Assembly: GCF_900607235.1 (NCBI RefSeq)
Contig: NZ_LR027848.1
Location: 1,296,297-1,360,296 of the forward strand
Origin: Olivibacter jilunii
GTDB taxonomy: Bacteria; Bacteroidota; Bacteroidia; Sphingobacteriales; Sphingobacteriaceae
DNA length: 64,000 bases
Direction of reading: 5' to 3'
The notes beneath the pieces are model-generated. The model did no database searches. It was not told where the DNA came from and saw only the letters and a program-made list of their open reading frames with translations. Positions 52,031 through 59,541 of the stretch are shown here, in pieces. Positions within the stretch are counted from its first letter, which is position 1. Every line of letters starts with the position of its first letter. A program made the translations under genes and the position numbers.

Positions 52031-53011
52031 TTATTTTTTTAATTGGCTTGGTAATATTCCATATTTCCTTTTAAAAGCAGCTGAAAAATGTCGCTGATCC
52101 TTATAGCCTACTTGAAAGGATACTTCGCCAACGGTCATCTGCTGTTCGGTGAGCATTTGTTTGGCTTGCGCCATTTTAATGTCGTTCCAGAAACCGAATA
52201 CGGTGGTGCCGAATAATTCCTTGAATCCCCTTTTGAGCGTAAACTCATTGGTACCTACATGATGTGCCAAGTTGATGAGAGAGCAGGGGTTATTTAGATT
52301 ATTTTGCAAGTATTCTCTAACTGCATAGATTTTGTCTATATCATTTTTCTTTAAAGAAGTATGATAGGGTTTGGCATCACTCAGTTGTTCAAATTGTAAC
52401 AATAGCAGCTCAATCACTTTGGCCTCCAGAAACATTTTCTTAAATATTCCCTTTCGGTTGCACTGCATGATTTCATGAATGAGCTGATACATTGGATGGC
52501 TGATACGATTGTTATACGGCTGCAGCATACCTGCCTCGCCTTTTTCCATTGCCTGTTGAAACTGCATAAATAGTGTGGAGTCTTCGGGTAGAAATCGTCT
52601 AAAGAAAGCCGGGGAAAAATTGATTTCGCAGATCTCAATGTCTTTGCTTTCCCATCGCATCTCGCCTCTCATCTGATTGGCATAAATGATATTATGTTGA
52701 TTGGACTCAAAACCGATACTCCTACCAAAACGGTCAGAATAAGCAGCGCTTTTCCCTTTTAATGCAAAATGCATTTCCACGGTTTCGAAGTCACTTTCAA
52801 AGCTGAGGAAAACTTTTTCTGTAAACGACGCTTTTCCATAGCCGATATGAATGCCATCGAAATAAATTTCCTGAAAATATCCGTTGGCAACGGGGTGTAT
52901 TAATCGTGTCCGTTGTTCACATACATCCCCCTCGTTTGACAACAGTATACCGGGATAATCCCTTTTGATAAGGAGATCACCAAGCTCATAATCATACAGT
53001 CTTAGGGCCAT
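52031..53011 (-). CDS. AraC-family regulator (PchR-like)
   Basis: 326 residues. A long N-terminal sensor (FQEIYFDGIHIGYGKASFTE; VEMHFALKGKS) is followed by a C-terminal AraC domain with CSLINLAHHVGTNEFTLKRG and TVGEVSFQVGYKDQRHFSAAF. The N-terminal type and the KxGFKELFGTTVFGF element are those of AraC regulators for siderophore systems (PchR-like), which in Sphingobacteriaceae stand beside ABC exporters. Here the divergent neighbour is only a relic ABC ATPase, so the original target may be lost. Confidence 0.85.
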   Translation of the reverse strand: MALRLYDYELGDLLIKRDYPGILLSNEGDVCEQRTRLIHPVANGYFQEIYFDGIHIGYGKASFTEKVFLSFESDFETVEMHFALKGKSAAYSDRFGRSIGFESNQHNIIYANQMRGEMRWESKDIEICEINFSPAFFRRFLPEDSTLFMQFQQAMEKGEAGMLQPYNNRISHPMYQLIHEIMQCNRKGIFKKMFLEAKVIELLLLQFEQLSDAKPYHTSLKKNDIDKIYAVREYLQNNLNNPCSLINLAHHVGTNEFTLKRGFKELFGTTVFGFWNDIKMAQAKQMLTEQQMTVGEVSFQVGYKDQRHFSAAFKRKYGILPSQLKK

Positions 53012-53214
53012 AGTTGTCTTTTATTGTCCAAATATTCCTTTTGACAGACATTTTACTCCGTTTTGCGGACCTCTTTGCGTTTAATAACGCGCTAGCTTTG
53101 TACAAAAGTATAAATTGTTCGGAACGATTGTCTGTAAAGAGGAATTTTAAATAAAAAAGAGCATACAACCTCTACAATCGTTTGAACATAGTTAGGGTTG
53201 ATATCTACGTTTAT

Positions 53215-54033
53215 ATGGATGAGCATTTAAAAAAAATTATTACAGTAACAGAGGAGCCGATGCTGGAAGCAGAGAGGGGCAAGTTACCACAACATTACGC
53301 TATCAGCTTTGACCGGGTAAATTTTGGCAATCAAGATAAGTTAGCGGCCCGGGAGCTGAATTTAGAAATTCCCGAAAATTCCATATTAGCATTGGTAGGG
53401 GGTACGGGTTCGGGTAAAGCGACGATAGCCTCGCTGATCGCGTGCTGCCGGGGTGTAGATACCGGTCGCATTAAGATCGGAGGCGTGGATATTCGGCATA
53501 TTAAACAGGATAAATTTTATAGCTTGATCACCAACGTGTTTCAGGATGTCGATCTAGTTGACGACACTATTTACAACAACATCAAGATCGGAAAGCCAGA
53601 CGCAAGTGAGGAGGAGATTATTGCTGCGGCAGATAAGGCACAGGTGTTAGATTTTGCCTGGGAATTGCCAAAGGGAATGTACGCTTTGATTGGTAACGGG
53701 GGGAATAAGCTCTCCGACAGCCAAAAGCAGCGCATAAGTATTGCTCGTGCTTTATTGAAGGATACGCCTATTGTGCTGTTGGACGAGGCTACGGCAAGCC
53801 CCGATCTGGAAGATGAACTATATGTTCAGCAGGTAATTCAGGAATTAGTGAAATTGAAAACGGTTGTAGTGATTGCGCATAAATTGGCAACCATTCAACA
53901 GGCAGATCAGATCTTGGTTTTAAAGGACGGTGAGATGGCGGAGCTGGGTACGCATAGCGCATTATTGGCAAAGCAGGGGATTTATCGAAGCATGTGGGAT
54001 ATACAGCAAAAATCACGTGGATGGAAGGTTTAA
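53215..54033 (+). CDS. Orphan ABC ATPase domain with degenerate motifs (relic of an ABC exporter)
   Basis: 272 residues from the first ATG (53215; a TTG at 53182 extends it). It is a complete nucleotide-binding domain without any transmembrane domain. Walker A is GGTGSGKAT, so the Ser/Thr after Lys68 is Ala69; the signature is LSDSQKQR instead of LSGGQ; the D-loop reads ASPDLE. Walker B (IVLLDEAT), the Q-loop region and the H-loop (VIAHKL) remain. Flanking sequence resembles the second half of siderophore-type ABC exporters. An open frame of this length with several damaged catalytic sites suggests a recent decay or a non-hydrolysing role. Tail-to-tail overlap of 4 bp with the peptide exporter. 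Confidence 0.7.
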   Translation: MDEHLKKIITVTEEPMLEAERGKLPQHYAISFDRVNFGNQDKLAARELNLEIPENSILALVGGTGSGKATIASLIACCRGVDTGRIKIGGVDIRHIKQDKFYSLITNVFQDVDLVDDTIYNNIKIGKPDASEEEIIAAADKAQVLDFAWELPKGMYALIGNGGNKLSDSQKQRISIARALLKDTPIVLLDEATASPDLEDELYVQQVIQELVKLKTVVVIAHKLATIQQADQILVLKDGEMAELGTHSALLAKQGIYRSMWDIQQKSRGWKV

Positions 54034-56216
54034 TGCGAAGCTACCACTTGTTGTTCGGTCATCTCCGTAGGCGGCAGCTGCGGTTGCCATAGCTGATAAT
54101 AGTGGGCTTGTTTTTTCATGAGCTGAAAATGAGAGCCTTCTTCTACCACTTGCCCTTCCTTCATTAAAATAATTTTATGGGCGTTTACAATGGTGCTCAA
54201 TCGATGCGCGATGACGATGACTGTTTTACCGAGTGATTGAAAGGTATGAAGTGCTCTTTGAATGTGATTTTCAGAACTTGTATCCAGTGATGAAGTAGCC
54301 TCATCTAAGATGAGGATTTCAGGACGTCGATATAGCGCACGAGCAATAGCGATGCGTTGTCGTTGACCACCGGATAAAGCCGTTCCGTTTTCTCCAATAT
54401 AGGTGTTGAAACCGTTCGGTAATTTTTCAATAAAGGGAAGCATGCCGAGCGATGAGCATATTTCCATTATGTAGTTAATATCGGGCGTTAAATCGCCAAT
54501 GGCGATATTGTCTATTAGATTACCTGCAAATAGATCGATCTGCTGTGGTACAACCGATACGATCTGACGAAGACTTTCCAGCTTTACATATTTAATATCA
54601 AGACCTCCGATAAGAATGCTGCCACTTTGAATATCATAGATTCGCTGAAGAAGGGAAAGGAGGGTGGTTTTTCCGGAACCACTTTCACCCACGATGGCTG
54701 TGACTTTACCCTTTTCAATATGAAGATTTAATTTTTCAAACACTTGTGTGCGTGATCCATATCGAAAAGATACTTCTTTAAAGTGAATATCACCTATCGA
54801 TTCCTTATTTAACCAAGCTTTTTGATCGTTGTCTTCATGATGAAGATCCATGACTTCGAATAACCTATCGGCAGCAATCAAAGCGTCTTGCATGGTGCGA
54901 TTCATATCAATGAGGGATTTAACTGGTCCGGTAAAATAACCGATCAATGCATAGAAAGAAAGTAATTCGCCGGGGGTAAGGGCTCCGTTTAAGACAAAAC
55001 TTGCGCCGGCCCATAAAAGGATAATAGTGAATAAACTGGATACAAATTGATTGGTATTGCCTATCCAGAGCATATTGACGGATGATTGATATACATTTTG
55101 CAGTAAATGGATGAAACGACTCTCCGTCTTAAGGTTGGCAAACTGCTCTAATCCGAACCGTTTAATGGTTCCAATGGAATTGATAGATTCAACCAGTTGC
55201 GTCTCTAGATCGGCTGATCGCTCCATCATAGTACGCTGTGTTTTTTGATTCAATTTATTGGATATGAAATAGATAAGGCTATAAATGGGAATAACGAGCG
55301 CCATGATGATAGCCAGTTTCCAATAATAGGTGAACATCAAGCCAAAAGAGAAGATAATAATAAATATATTTACGGCAATATTGACGAGCACATCGTTTAT
55401 AAAGGTCCGTATTTTGACGGCATCATTAATACGTGAGATGATTTCCCCTACACGCATATTATCAAAAAACTGTTGTGGTAATTGTAGCAAGTGTTTGTAA
55501 TAACCCAGGATGAGTCGGGCATCAATTTGCTGTCCGCTTTGCAAGGTGAATATCGTTTTTGAATGGTTGATGAAAAATTGCAGCAGGAGAATAACAATCA
55601 TGATAAGCCCCAACAAATTCAGCAGATTTTGATTGCCATCGGGCAATACCTGATCGATCAGCTTTTGCACAAAAATAGCTGTGGATAAGCCCAAAATAGT
55701 ATAGATAACCGAGCCGAATAGTACTTGCGTGAAGACAGACCGATGTGGCTTCAATAAGAAGGCAAAGCGACGAAACACCGAGATGCGCTCATTCCCTGTC
55801 CGGAAGTTTTCATTTGGTGCGAGGAGAATAAGTACGCCGGTCCATTGTTCCTTAAAAGTCTCTAACGGGACTTTGTGCATTTTTCCATCTGCTGGATCCA
55901 TGAGTTGCACGTACTGTTTGCTGAGCTTATAAAGTACAACATAGTGATGTAAACCGTTTTTGAAAACGATATGGGCAATTGCTGGTAGCGGGATTTTTGC
56001 CAAGCTGTCGAGCGTGCCTTTAACACCTTTTGCGCTGAAACCGAGTTGCTGCGCAGCCGAAATCATGCCTAGTATGTTGGTTCCTTTCTGATCGGTACTA
56101 GCAAATGCGCGTATTTTTGCAATGGGCATCTTCAGATTGTAGAAGCCGCTGACGGATACTAGGCAGGCTGCGCCGCAGTCCGTAATGTCATGTTGCTTTA
56201 TTTTTATCTTTCCCAT
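54030..56216 (-). CDS. Peptidase-containing ABC exporter (C39 peptidase, double-glycine peptides)
   Basis: 728 residues. The N-terminal C39 cysteine protease (1-140) has Gln8, Cys14 (ITDCGAACL), His91 (GLHHYVV) and Asp107 (LMDPADG), so the triad and oxyanion Gln are intact. Six membrane helices follow (about 165-440). The ATPase domain (about 480-715) has Walker A GESGSGKTT, the signature LSGGQRQR, Walker B ILILDEAT and the H-loop IAHRLS. It cleaves double-glycine leaders and exports the mature peptides through the inner membrane with the HlyD-type protein encoded 5 bp upstream. Likely substrates are the peptides at 57457-58249. Confidence 0.93.
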   Translation of the reverse strand: MGKIKIKQHDITDCGAACLVSVSGFYNLKMPIAKIRAFASTDQKGTNILGMISAAQQLGFSAKGVKGTLDSLAKIPLPAIAHIVFKNGLHHYVVLYKLSKQYVQLMDPADGKMHKVPLETFKEQWTGVLILLAPNENFRTGNERISVFRRFAFLLKPHRSVFTQVLFGSVIYTILGLSTAIFVQKLIDQVLPDGNQNLLNLLGLIMIVILLLQFFINHSKTIFTLQSGQQIDARLILGYYKHLLQLPQQFFDNMRVGEIISRINDAVKIRTFINDVLVNIAVNIFIIIFSFGLMFTYYWKLAIIMALVIPIYSLIYFISNKLNQKTQRTMMERSADLETQLVESINSIGTIKRFGLEQFANLKTESRFIHLLQNVYQSSVNMLWIGNTNQFVSSLFTIILLWAGASFVLNGALTPGELLSFYALIGYFTGPVKSLIDMNRTMQDALIAADRLFEVMDLHHEDNDQKAWLNKESIGDIHFKEVSFRYGSRTQVFEKLNLHIEKGKVTAIVGESGSGKTTLLSLLQRIYDIQSGSILIGGLDIKYVKLESLRQIVSVVPQQIDLFAGNLIDNIAIGDLTPDINYIMEICSSLGMLPFIEKLPNGFNTYIGENGTALSGGQRQRIAIARALYRRPEILILDEATSSLDTSSENHIQRALHTFQSLGKTVIVIAHRLSTIVNAHKIILMKEGQVVEEGSHFQLMKKQAHYYQLWQPQLPPTEMTEQQVVASH

Positions 56217-56221
56217 CTCTT

Positions 56222-57409
56222 TTATTTTCTAAGTAGCATTTTCGGTTTGTTTTGGCGTGGATCTAACCAATCATCCACCTTATCATAGAGCAATTGAAAG
56301 AGAGATCGTTTTGCTACCATAAACCTGGCCTGGAAACCAAGCCCTTTTTTTAAGGTGCCTTCATAACCATTGTTTGACCGTAAGGCGTTTTCTTTTAAGG
56401 AGCATTTTACCTGAAAATAAGGTGATTGGTTTTCGTCTAAGTATACATCTCGTGAGATGTCAAATACGGTACCATGGGCAACGCCCCATTCGTTGTAATT
56501 AAAGGCATCAATCTGAAAGCGAACGGGTTGATTCAGAGAGATTAAGCCAATATCTTTCGGAAGAATGTTTACGGTGGCTATCAAGCCAGAATCGGGCGAA
56601 ATTTCGGCTACCGTTTCTCCTGCAGAGACGAAATTGCCCGATAGAAGACCACTAAATTGTTGAATAGACCCTTTAATAGGGGCCCTGACGGTATAAAAGT
56701 CTAACTCTTGCTTATATTTATCTCGTTGCGAGTGTATTTCACTCAATTCAGTCTTTAAATTAGCCAAATCATTTTGCCACTGTGAAATTTGTTGCTCTTG
56801 GACTAATTTTCTTTTGGAAGTAGCACGATCTTTTTCATACACGAATTTTTCAAACTCCGCGTCAGATAATACGCGTTTTTCGTGTAATTGCCTGTTACGG
56901 TTAAACGATACCAAGGCGTTTTCTAATGCTAAATCAGCTTCTTTCAGCTGTTGAATATATAGGTTTTGTTGCTGTCGGTAAATAGAAGTCCGTAAGGACA
57001 ATTGAGTGTTAAAGTTGTTTTTTTGTGTTACAAGTGCTGATAAATCGTTAATTCGTTGTTGAAGATCCGAACTTTTTCGCATTAGATATCCCGATTGTTC
57101 ATCGATAACATTTGTTTGAACAGTGAATAGGATATCACCCGCCGCTACCGGTTGATTTAGTTTGAAATAAACCTTGTCGATTCGGCCGGCAACAGGAGCT
57201 TTAACCACGTTCCGTTCTGCAGAAGGAGTAAGGATACCTGTACCTTCTACGCTTACGTCAACTCGAATGAAAAAGAGCGAAATAAAACCGATACTTATTG
57301 CCAATAGCGTCATTAGATAGATGATTTTACTATTGTTATAATGTCGGTTGAAATGGCCTTCGGTAGTGAGATTGGCAATTTCTGCTGGAAAAATAACCTT
57401 ACTGTTCAT
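56222..57409 (-). CDS. HlyD-family membrane-fusion/adaptor protein for peptide export
   Basis: 395 residues from the ATG at 57409 (MNSKVIFPAEIAN); a GTG 36 bp upstream is less likely. One membrane segment (about 30-52, IYLMTLLAISIGFISLFFI), then a lipoyl half (VKAPVAGRIDKVYFKLNQPV), a long coiled coil (about 120-250, rich in Q, L and K) and the returning lipoyl half (FYTVRAPIKGSIQQFSG). It should bridge the ABC exporter to an outer-membrane channel, which is not encoded here. It lies 47 bp after the first peptide gene and 5 bp before the exporter. Confidence 0.92.
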   Translation of the reverse strand: MNSKVIFPAEIANLTTEGHFNRHYNNSKIIYLMTLLAISIGFISLFFIRVDVSVEGTGILTPSAERNVVKAPVAGRIDKVYFKLNQPVAAGDILFTVQTNVIDEQSGYLMRKSSDLQQRINDLSALVTQKNNFNTQLSLRTSIYRQQQNLYIQQLKEADLALENALVSFNRNRQLHEKRVLSDAEFEKFVYEKDRATSKRKLVQEQQISQWQNDLANLKTELSEIHSQRDKYKQELDFYTVRAPIKGSIQQFSGLLSGNFVSAGETVAEISPDSGLIATVNILPKDIGLISLNQPVRFQIDAFNYNEWGVAHGTVFDISRDVYLDENQSPYFQVKCSLKENALRSNNGYEGTLKKGLGFQARFMVAKRSLFQLLYDKVDDWLDPRQNKPKMLLRK

Positions 57410-57456
57410 CTTAGAAAAATGAGGTGCCCAATTTTTATCAGGCACCGAATGTGAAT

Positions 57457-57612
57457 TTAAGCGAACATTTTTGGAAAATTTCCTTTAATCCCGCCAACAA
57501 TAATGTCAATGATGGGAACCAGAATGGATCCGCCTGTTACATTAGCCAGTTCTTCTGTTGTCAGTTCTTTGATTTCGACTGCTTCTGCCGCATTTTTTGG
57601 TGTCTTTTCCAT
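57457..57612 (-). CDS. Double-glycine leader peptide precursor 1 (bacteriocin-like)
   Basis: 51 residues from the ATG at 57612; a TTG further upstream is not needed. Leader of 28 residues ending ELTTEELANVTGG, with Leu at -12, Glu at -8, Leu at -7, Val at -4 and GG, the class II consensus. The predicted mature peptide is 23 residues (SILVPIIDIIVGG, then IKGNFPKMFA), hydrophobic with a basic end and no Cys, Ser-rich or Thr-rich modification pattern. It is the first gene of the operon with the HlyD and C39 exporter genes. Promoter TTG-N20-TAATTTTG upstream. Confidence 0.82.
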   Translation of the reverse strand: MEKTPKNAAEAVEIKELTTEELANVTGGSILVPIIDIIVGGIKGNFPKMFA

Positions 57613-57660
57613 CTTTATAACTTGTTGTTTAACGCTTACTCTTTTCAAGATTTTCAGCAA

Positions 57661-57772
57661 CCTCTGGGTTAGAGGAGAATTTTAGTATCCTCTTCACTCA
57701 AAATTACCGAGCTAAGCTAGGTGAAGCAATCCCTGAAAACTGGTATTATCATAAATACCAGTTTTCAGGGAT
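57661..57772 (-). promoter_or_regulatory. Promoter, 17-bp dyad and leader hairpins of the peptide-export operon
   Basis: Minus strand: TTG (57729-57727), 20 bp, TAATTTTG (57706-57699). A perfect inverted repeat begins at the -33: ATCCCTGAAAACTGGTA (57729-57745), 10-bp centre, TACCAGTTTTCAGGGAT (57756-57772). Because the flanking genes diverge, it is more likely an operator or a shared control element than a terminator. In the leader, AGAGG (57671-57675) can pair either with CCTCT (57661-57665) or, as AGAGGA, with TCCTCT (57688-57693), giving two mutually exclusive hairpins. Confidence 0.55.
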
Positions 57773-57880
57773 GGTATCCGATTTTTGCTTTATATAATTT
57801 TACCATCGGTCATGATCAAAAAAGGGTATGCCGAAAACCTTAATTAATAGAGTAGGCCTAATTAATTTTTGTAAACACGT

Positions 57881-58057
57881 ATGAATACCGAAATTTTAAA
57901 TGCAGATTTAGTGCCTATGACTCAGGCAGAGCTTGAATCGACTAATGGCGGATTAGGATTTTTAGCGACAGTTGCAGCAGGGGTTCTTATTGCAGGTGCT
58001 ACTGCTGTAATTAGTGATTGGAAAGGCTTCAAAGCAGGTGTTGCTGAAGCTTTTTAA
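57881..58057 (+). CDS. Double-glycine leader peptide precursor 2 (class II bacteriocin-like)
   Basis: 58 residues. The leader (24) ends MTQAELESTNGG, with Met at -12, Leu at -7 and GG at the cut. The predicted mature peptide (34) is a Gly/Ala-rich hydrophobic helix (LATVAAGVLIAGATAVI) followed by SDWKGFKAGVAEAF. The Gly-zipper-like A/G spacing and the DWxxFKxG end resemble two-peptide (class IIb) bacteriocins reported from Bacteroidota. It is divergent from precursor 1. No exact promoter match; a near -7 TAATTTTTG lies at 57863-57871. Confidence 0.8.
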   Translation: MNTEILNADLVPMTQAELESTNGGLGFLATVAAGVLIAGATAVISDWKGFKAGVAEAF

Positions 58058-58084
58058 CTGTTTGTTTTAACTAATTTTATAGAT

Positions 58085-58249
58085 ATGAAAAGTGAACAAA
58101 TCATCGAATTATCAATGGATGAGCTTCAACAGATTGAAGGCGGACATATTGATGAAAATACTTCATTCGGCCATGATGTTGGTTATGCAGTAGGTTTATA
58201 TCTTCGGTATTGCACCATTCCGGGTTTGGTATATGGAATGCTGAAGTAG
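58085..58249 (+). CDS. Double-glycine leader peptide precursor 3
   Basis: 54 residues. The 20-residue leader MKSEQIIELSMDELQQIEGG fits the consensus perfectly (Leu -12, Glu -8, Leu -7, Ile -4, GG). The predicted mature peptide has 34 residues: a polar His/Asp-containing start (HIDENTSFGHDVGYAVG) and a hydrophobic end with one Cys (LYLRYCTIPGLVYGMLK). It starts 27 bp after precursor 2 and may be its partner in a two-peptide system. A hairpin terminator follows 15 bp after the stop. Confidence 0.82.
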   Translation: MKSEQIIELSMDELQQIEGGHIDENTSFGHDVGYAVGLYLRYCTIPGLVYGMLK

Positions 58250-58264
58250 CGAGGTCCTTTTTGT

Positions 58265-58290
58265 AGGTTGCCTGTATTTACGGGCAACCT
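58265..58290 (+). terminator. Terminator after precursor 3
   Basis: AGGTTGCC (58265-58272), 10-nt loop, GGCAACCT (58283-58290), followed by CTTTT. A perfect 8-bp stem with a short T-run; it could end or attenuate transcription before the small membrane-protein gene. Confidence 0.7.
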
Positions 58291-58307
58291 CTTTTAAATC
58301 AGATAGT

Positions 58308-58427
58308 ATGAAAGTAAAGAAAAGTGAATGGATGTTTTTGATCTTAATTGGAACTATTGTGTTGTTCTATGTGTTATTTACGGAAAAATGGATTCCGATT
58401 AAGCAGTTAGTTTTGTCATTTTTATAG
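58308..58427 (+). CDS. 39-residue single-helix membrane protein (possible immunity peptide)
   Basis: Starts MKVKKSEW, followed by one membrane helix (MFLILIGTIVLFYVLF) and a short tail ending LVLSFL. No leader or GG. Small membrane proteins next to class II bacteriocin genes are often immunity factors, but this is inferred from position only. It lies 17 bp after the hairpin terminator, co-directional with the two precursors. Confidence 0.5.
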   Translation: MKVKKSEWMFLILIGTIVLFYVLFTEKWIPIKQLVLSFL

Positions 58428-58450
58428 GGTGGTACAGCCTTAATAAAATT

Positions 58451-58526
58451 ATATCGCCAAGTGACTTTATTAAATTTCACTTATTTTGTTGTGTTTAACA
58501 TAGAGCTATTATATTAGTGGCGATAT
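58451..58526. repeat. Inverted repeat flanking the TonB-like gene promoter region
   Basis: ATATCGCCA (58451-58459) and TGGCGATAT (58518-58526) are perfect 9-bp inverted arms separated by 58 bp. They enclose an A/T-rich stretch just upstream of the gene at 58546. They could be a looping operator or coincidental. Confidence 0.35.
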
Positions 58527-58545
58527 TTAATCGTCTCTAGATTTT

Positions 58546-59541
58546 ATGAATATTTTTCTCCTGCGTTTCAGTACGCTCATGGTCTTTTTATTTGGTACGA
58601 TGCTTTCGTTGCCTGGTTTTGGACAAGATCAAATAGTTACTTACCTTAATAAGCACCGCCATATTGTTGCAGAAAAGGATAGCGCACAATATATACGTAC
58701 CCTAACACCGGGCAAAGAACCGAATGCACCCTATAAGCTGTTGGAGCAATACATAACCGGAGAGGTGTATCGTACGGGGAGTGCTTTTTTTTTTCACGAT
58801 CGGATTACTTTGGTCGATTTGGTGACAACCTTTCAAAAAGATGGTAAGAAAATAAGCGAAGAACAATACGTTGATGGTGTTTTGGCAGGTGATTGCCGCT
58901 ATTATTACAAAAACGGCCAACTCAAATCGGAAATGATTGCGCCGGGCAGGGTAGGGAAGGGAAGAGAAAACCTGAAAATGGACGTACCCCCGGCCAAGTT
59001 GATGGTATTTTATGATTCTCTCGGAACGCAATTGGTTAAAGATGGTAATGGACAGGTCAAGGATATGAATGACGACAAGGATTTTGAGGAGGGAGCTTAT
59101 AAAAATGGCTATAAAGACGGGCAATGGAAAGGGACTTTTTTGAAACGGAAATATAGCTATACCGAACGTTATGCCGAAGGTAAACTGATAGAAGGAACGA
59201 GCGTTGACTCCGCGGGTACAGAAGTGTCTTATAGTAAAGTGGAAGAACGTCCGGTGTATCCGGATGGGATGCCGGCTTTATATCGTTTCATTGGTATGAA
59301 CTACAGGTACCCACGACAAGCTTATCAACAACGAGTCAACGGGGCTGTTGTACTAAGCTTTGTAGTAGATAAAGAGGGGAAGCTGGTTGATATAAAAGTT
59401 GTGCAAGATTTAGGGCTTGGAACAGGGGAAGAAGGTGTTCGCGTGCTCCGTGCTGCTCCAAGATGGAAGCCCGGGAAATTGCGCGGGATTCCGGTTAGGG
59501 TGTCATTTACGATTCCTATTCATTTGAATCTGCAAGGTTAG
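58546..59541 (+). CDS. Energy-transducer TonB C-terminal domain protein
   Basis: 331 residues with a signal peptide (ending LPGFG). The middle has MORN-like repeats (YVDGVLAGDCRYYYKNGQLK; YKNGYKDGQWKGTF). The last 90 residues are the TonB C-terminal fold: YPRQAYQQRVNGAVVLSFVV, DKEGKLVDIKVVQDLG and APRWKPGKLRGIPVRV. Unlike classical TonB it has no N-terminal membrane anchor or proline-rich rod, so it is one of the exported, stand-alone TonB-fold proteins of Bacteroidota, whose function is unclear. Its 3' end overlaps the next, convergent gene by 26 bp. Confidence 0.87.
   Translation: MNIFLLRFSTLMVFLFGTMLSLPGFGQDQIVTYLNKHRHIVAEKDSAQYIRTLTPGKEPNAPYKLLEQYITGEVYRTGSAFFFHDRITLVDLVTTFQKDGKKISEEQYVDGVLAGDCRYYYKNGQLKSEMIAPGRVGKGRENLKMDVPPAKLMVFYDSLGTQLVKDGNGQVKDMNDDKDFEEGAYKNGYKDGQWKGTFLKRKYSYTERYAEGKLIEGTSVDSAGTEVSYSKVEERPVYPDGMPALYRFIGMNYRYPRQAYQQRVNGAVVLSFVVDKEGKLVDIKVVQDLGLGTGEEGVRVLRAAPRWKPGKLRGIPVRVSFTIPIHLNLQG

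Noticed and set aside
57729-57772. The 17-bp dyad as an ordinary rho-independent terminator
   Set aside because: Both flanking genes point away from it, its left arm touches the -33 box of the peptide operon, and no T-run follows on either side.
58308-58427. Fourth double-glycine precursor
   Set aside because: The frame has no GG leader; it is a single-helix membrane protein.
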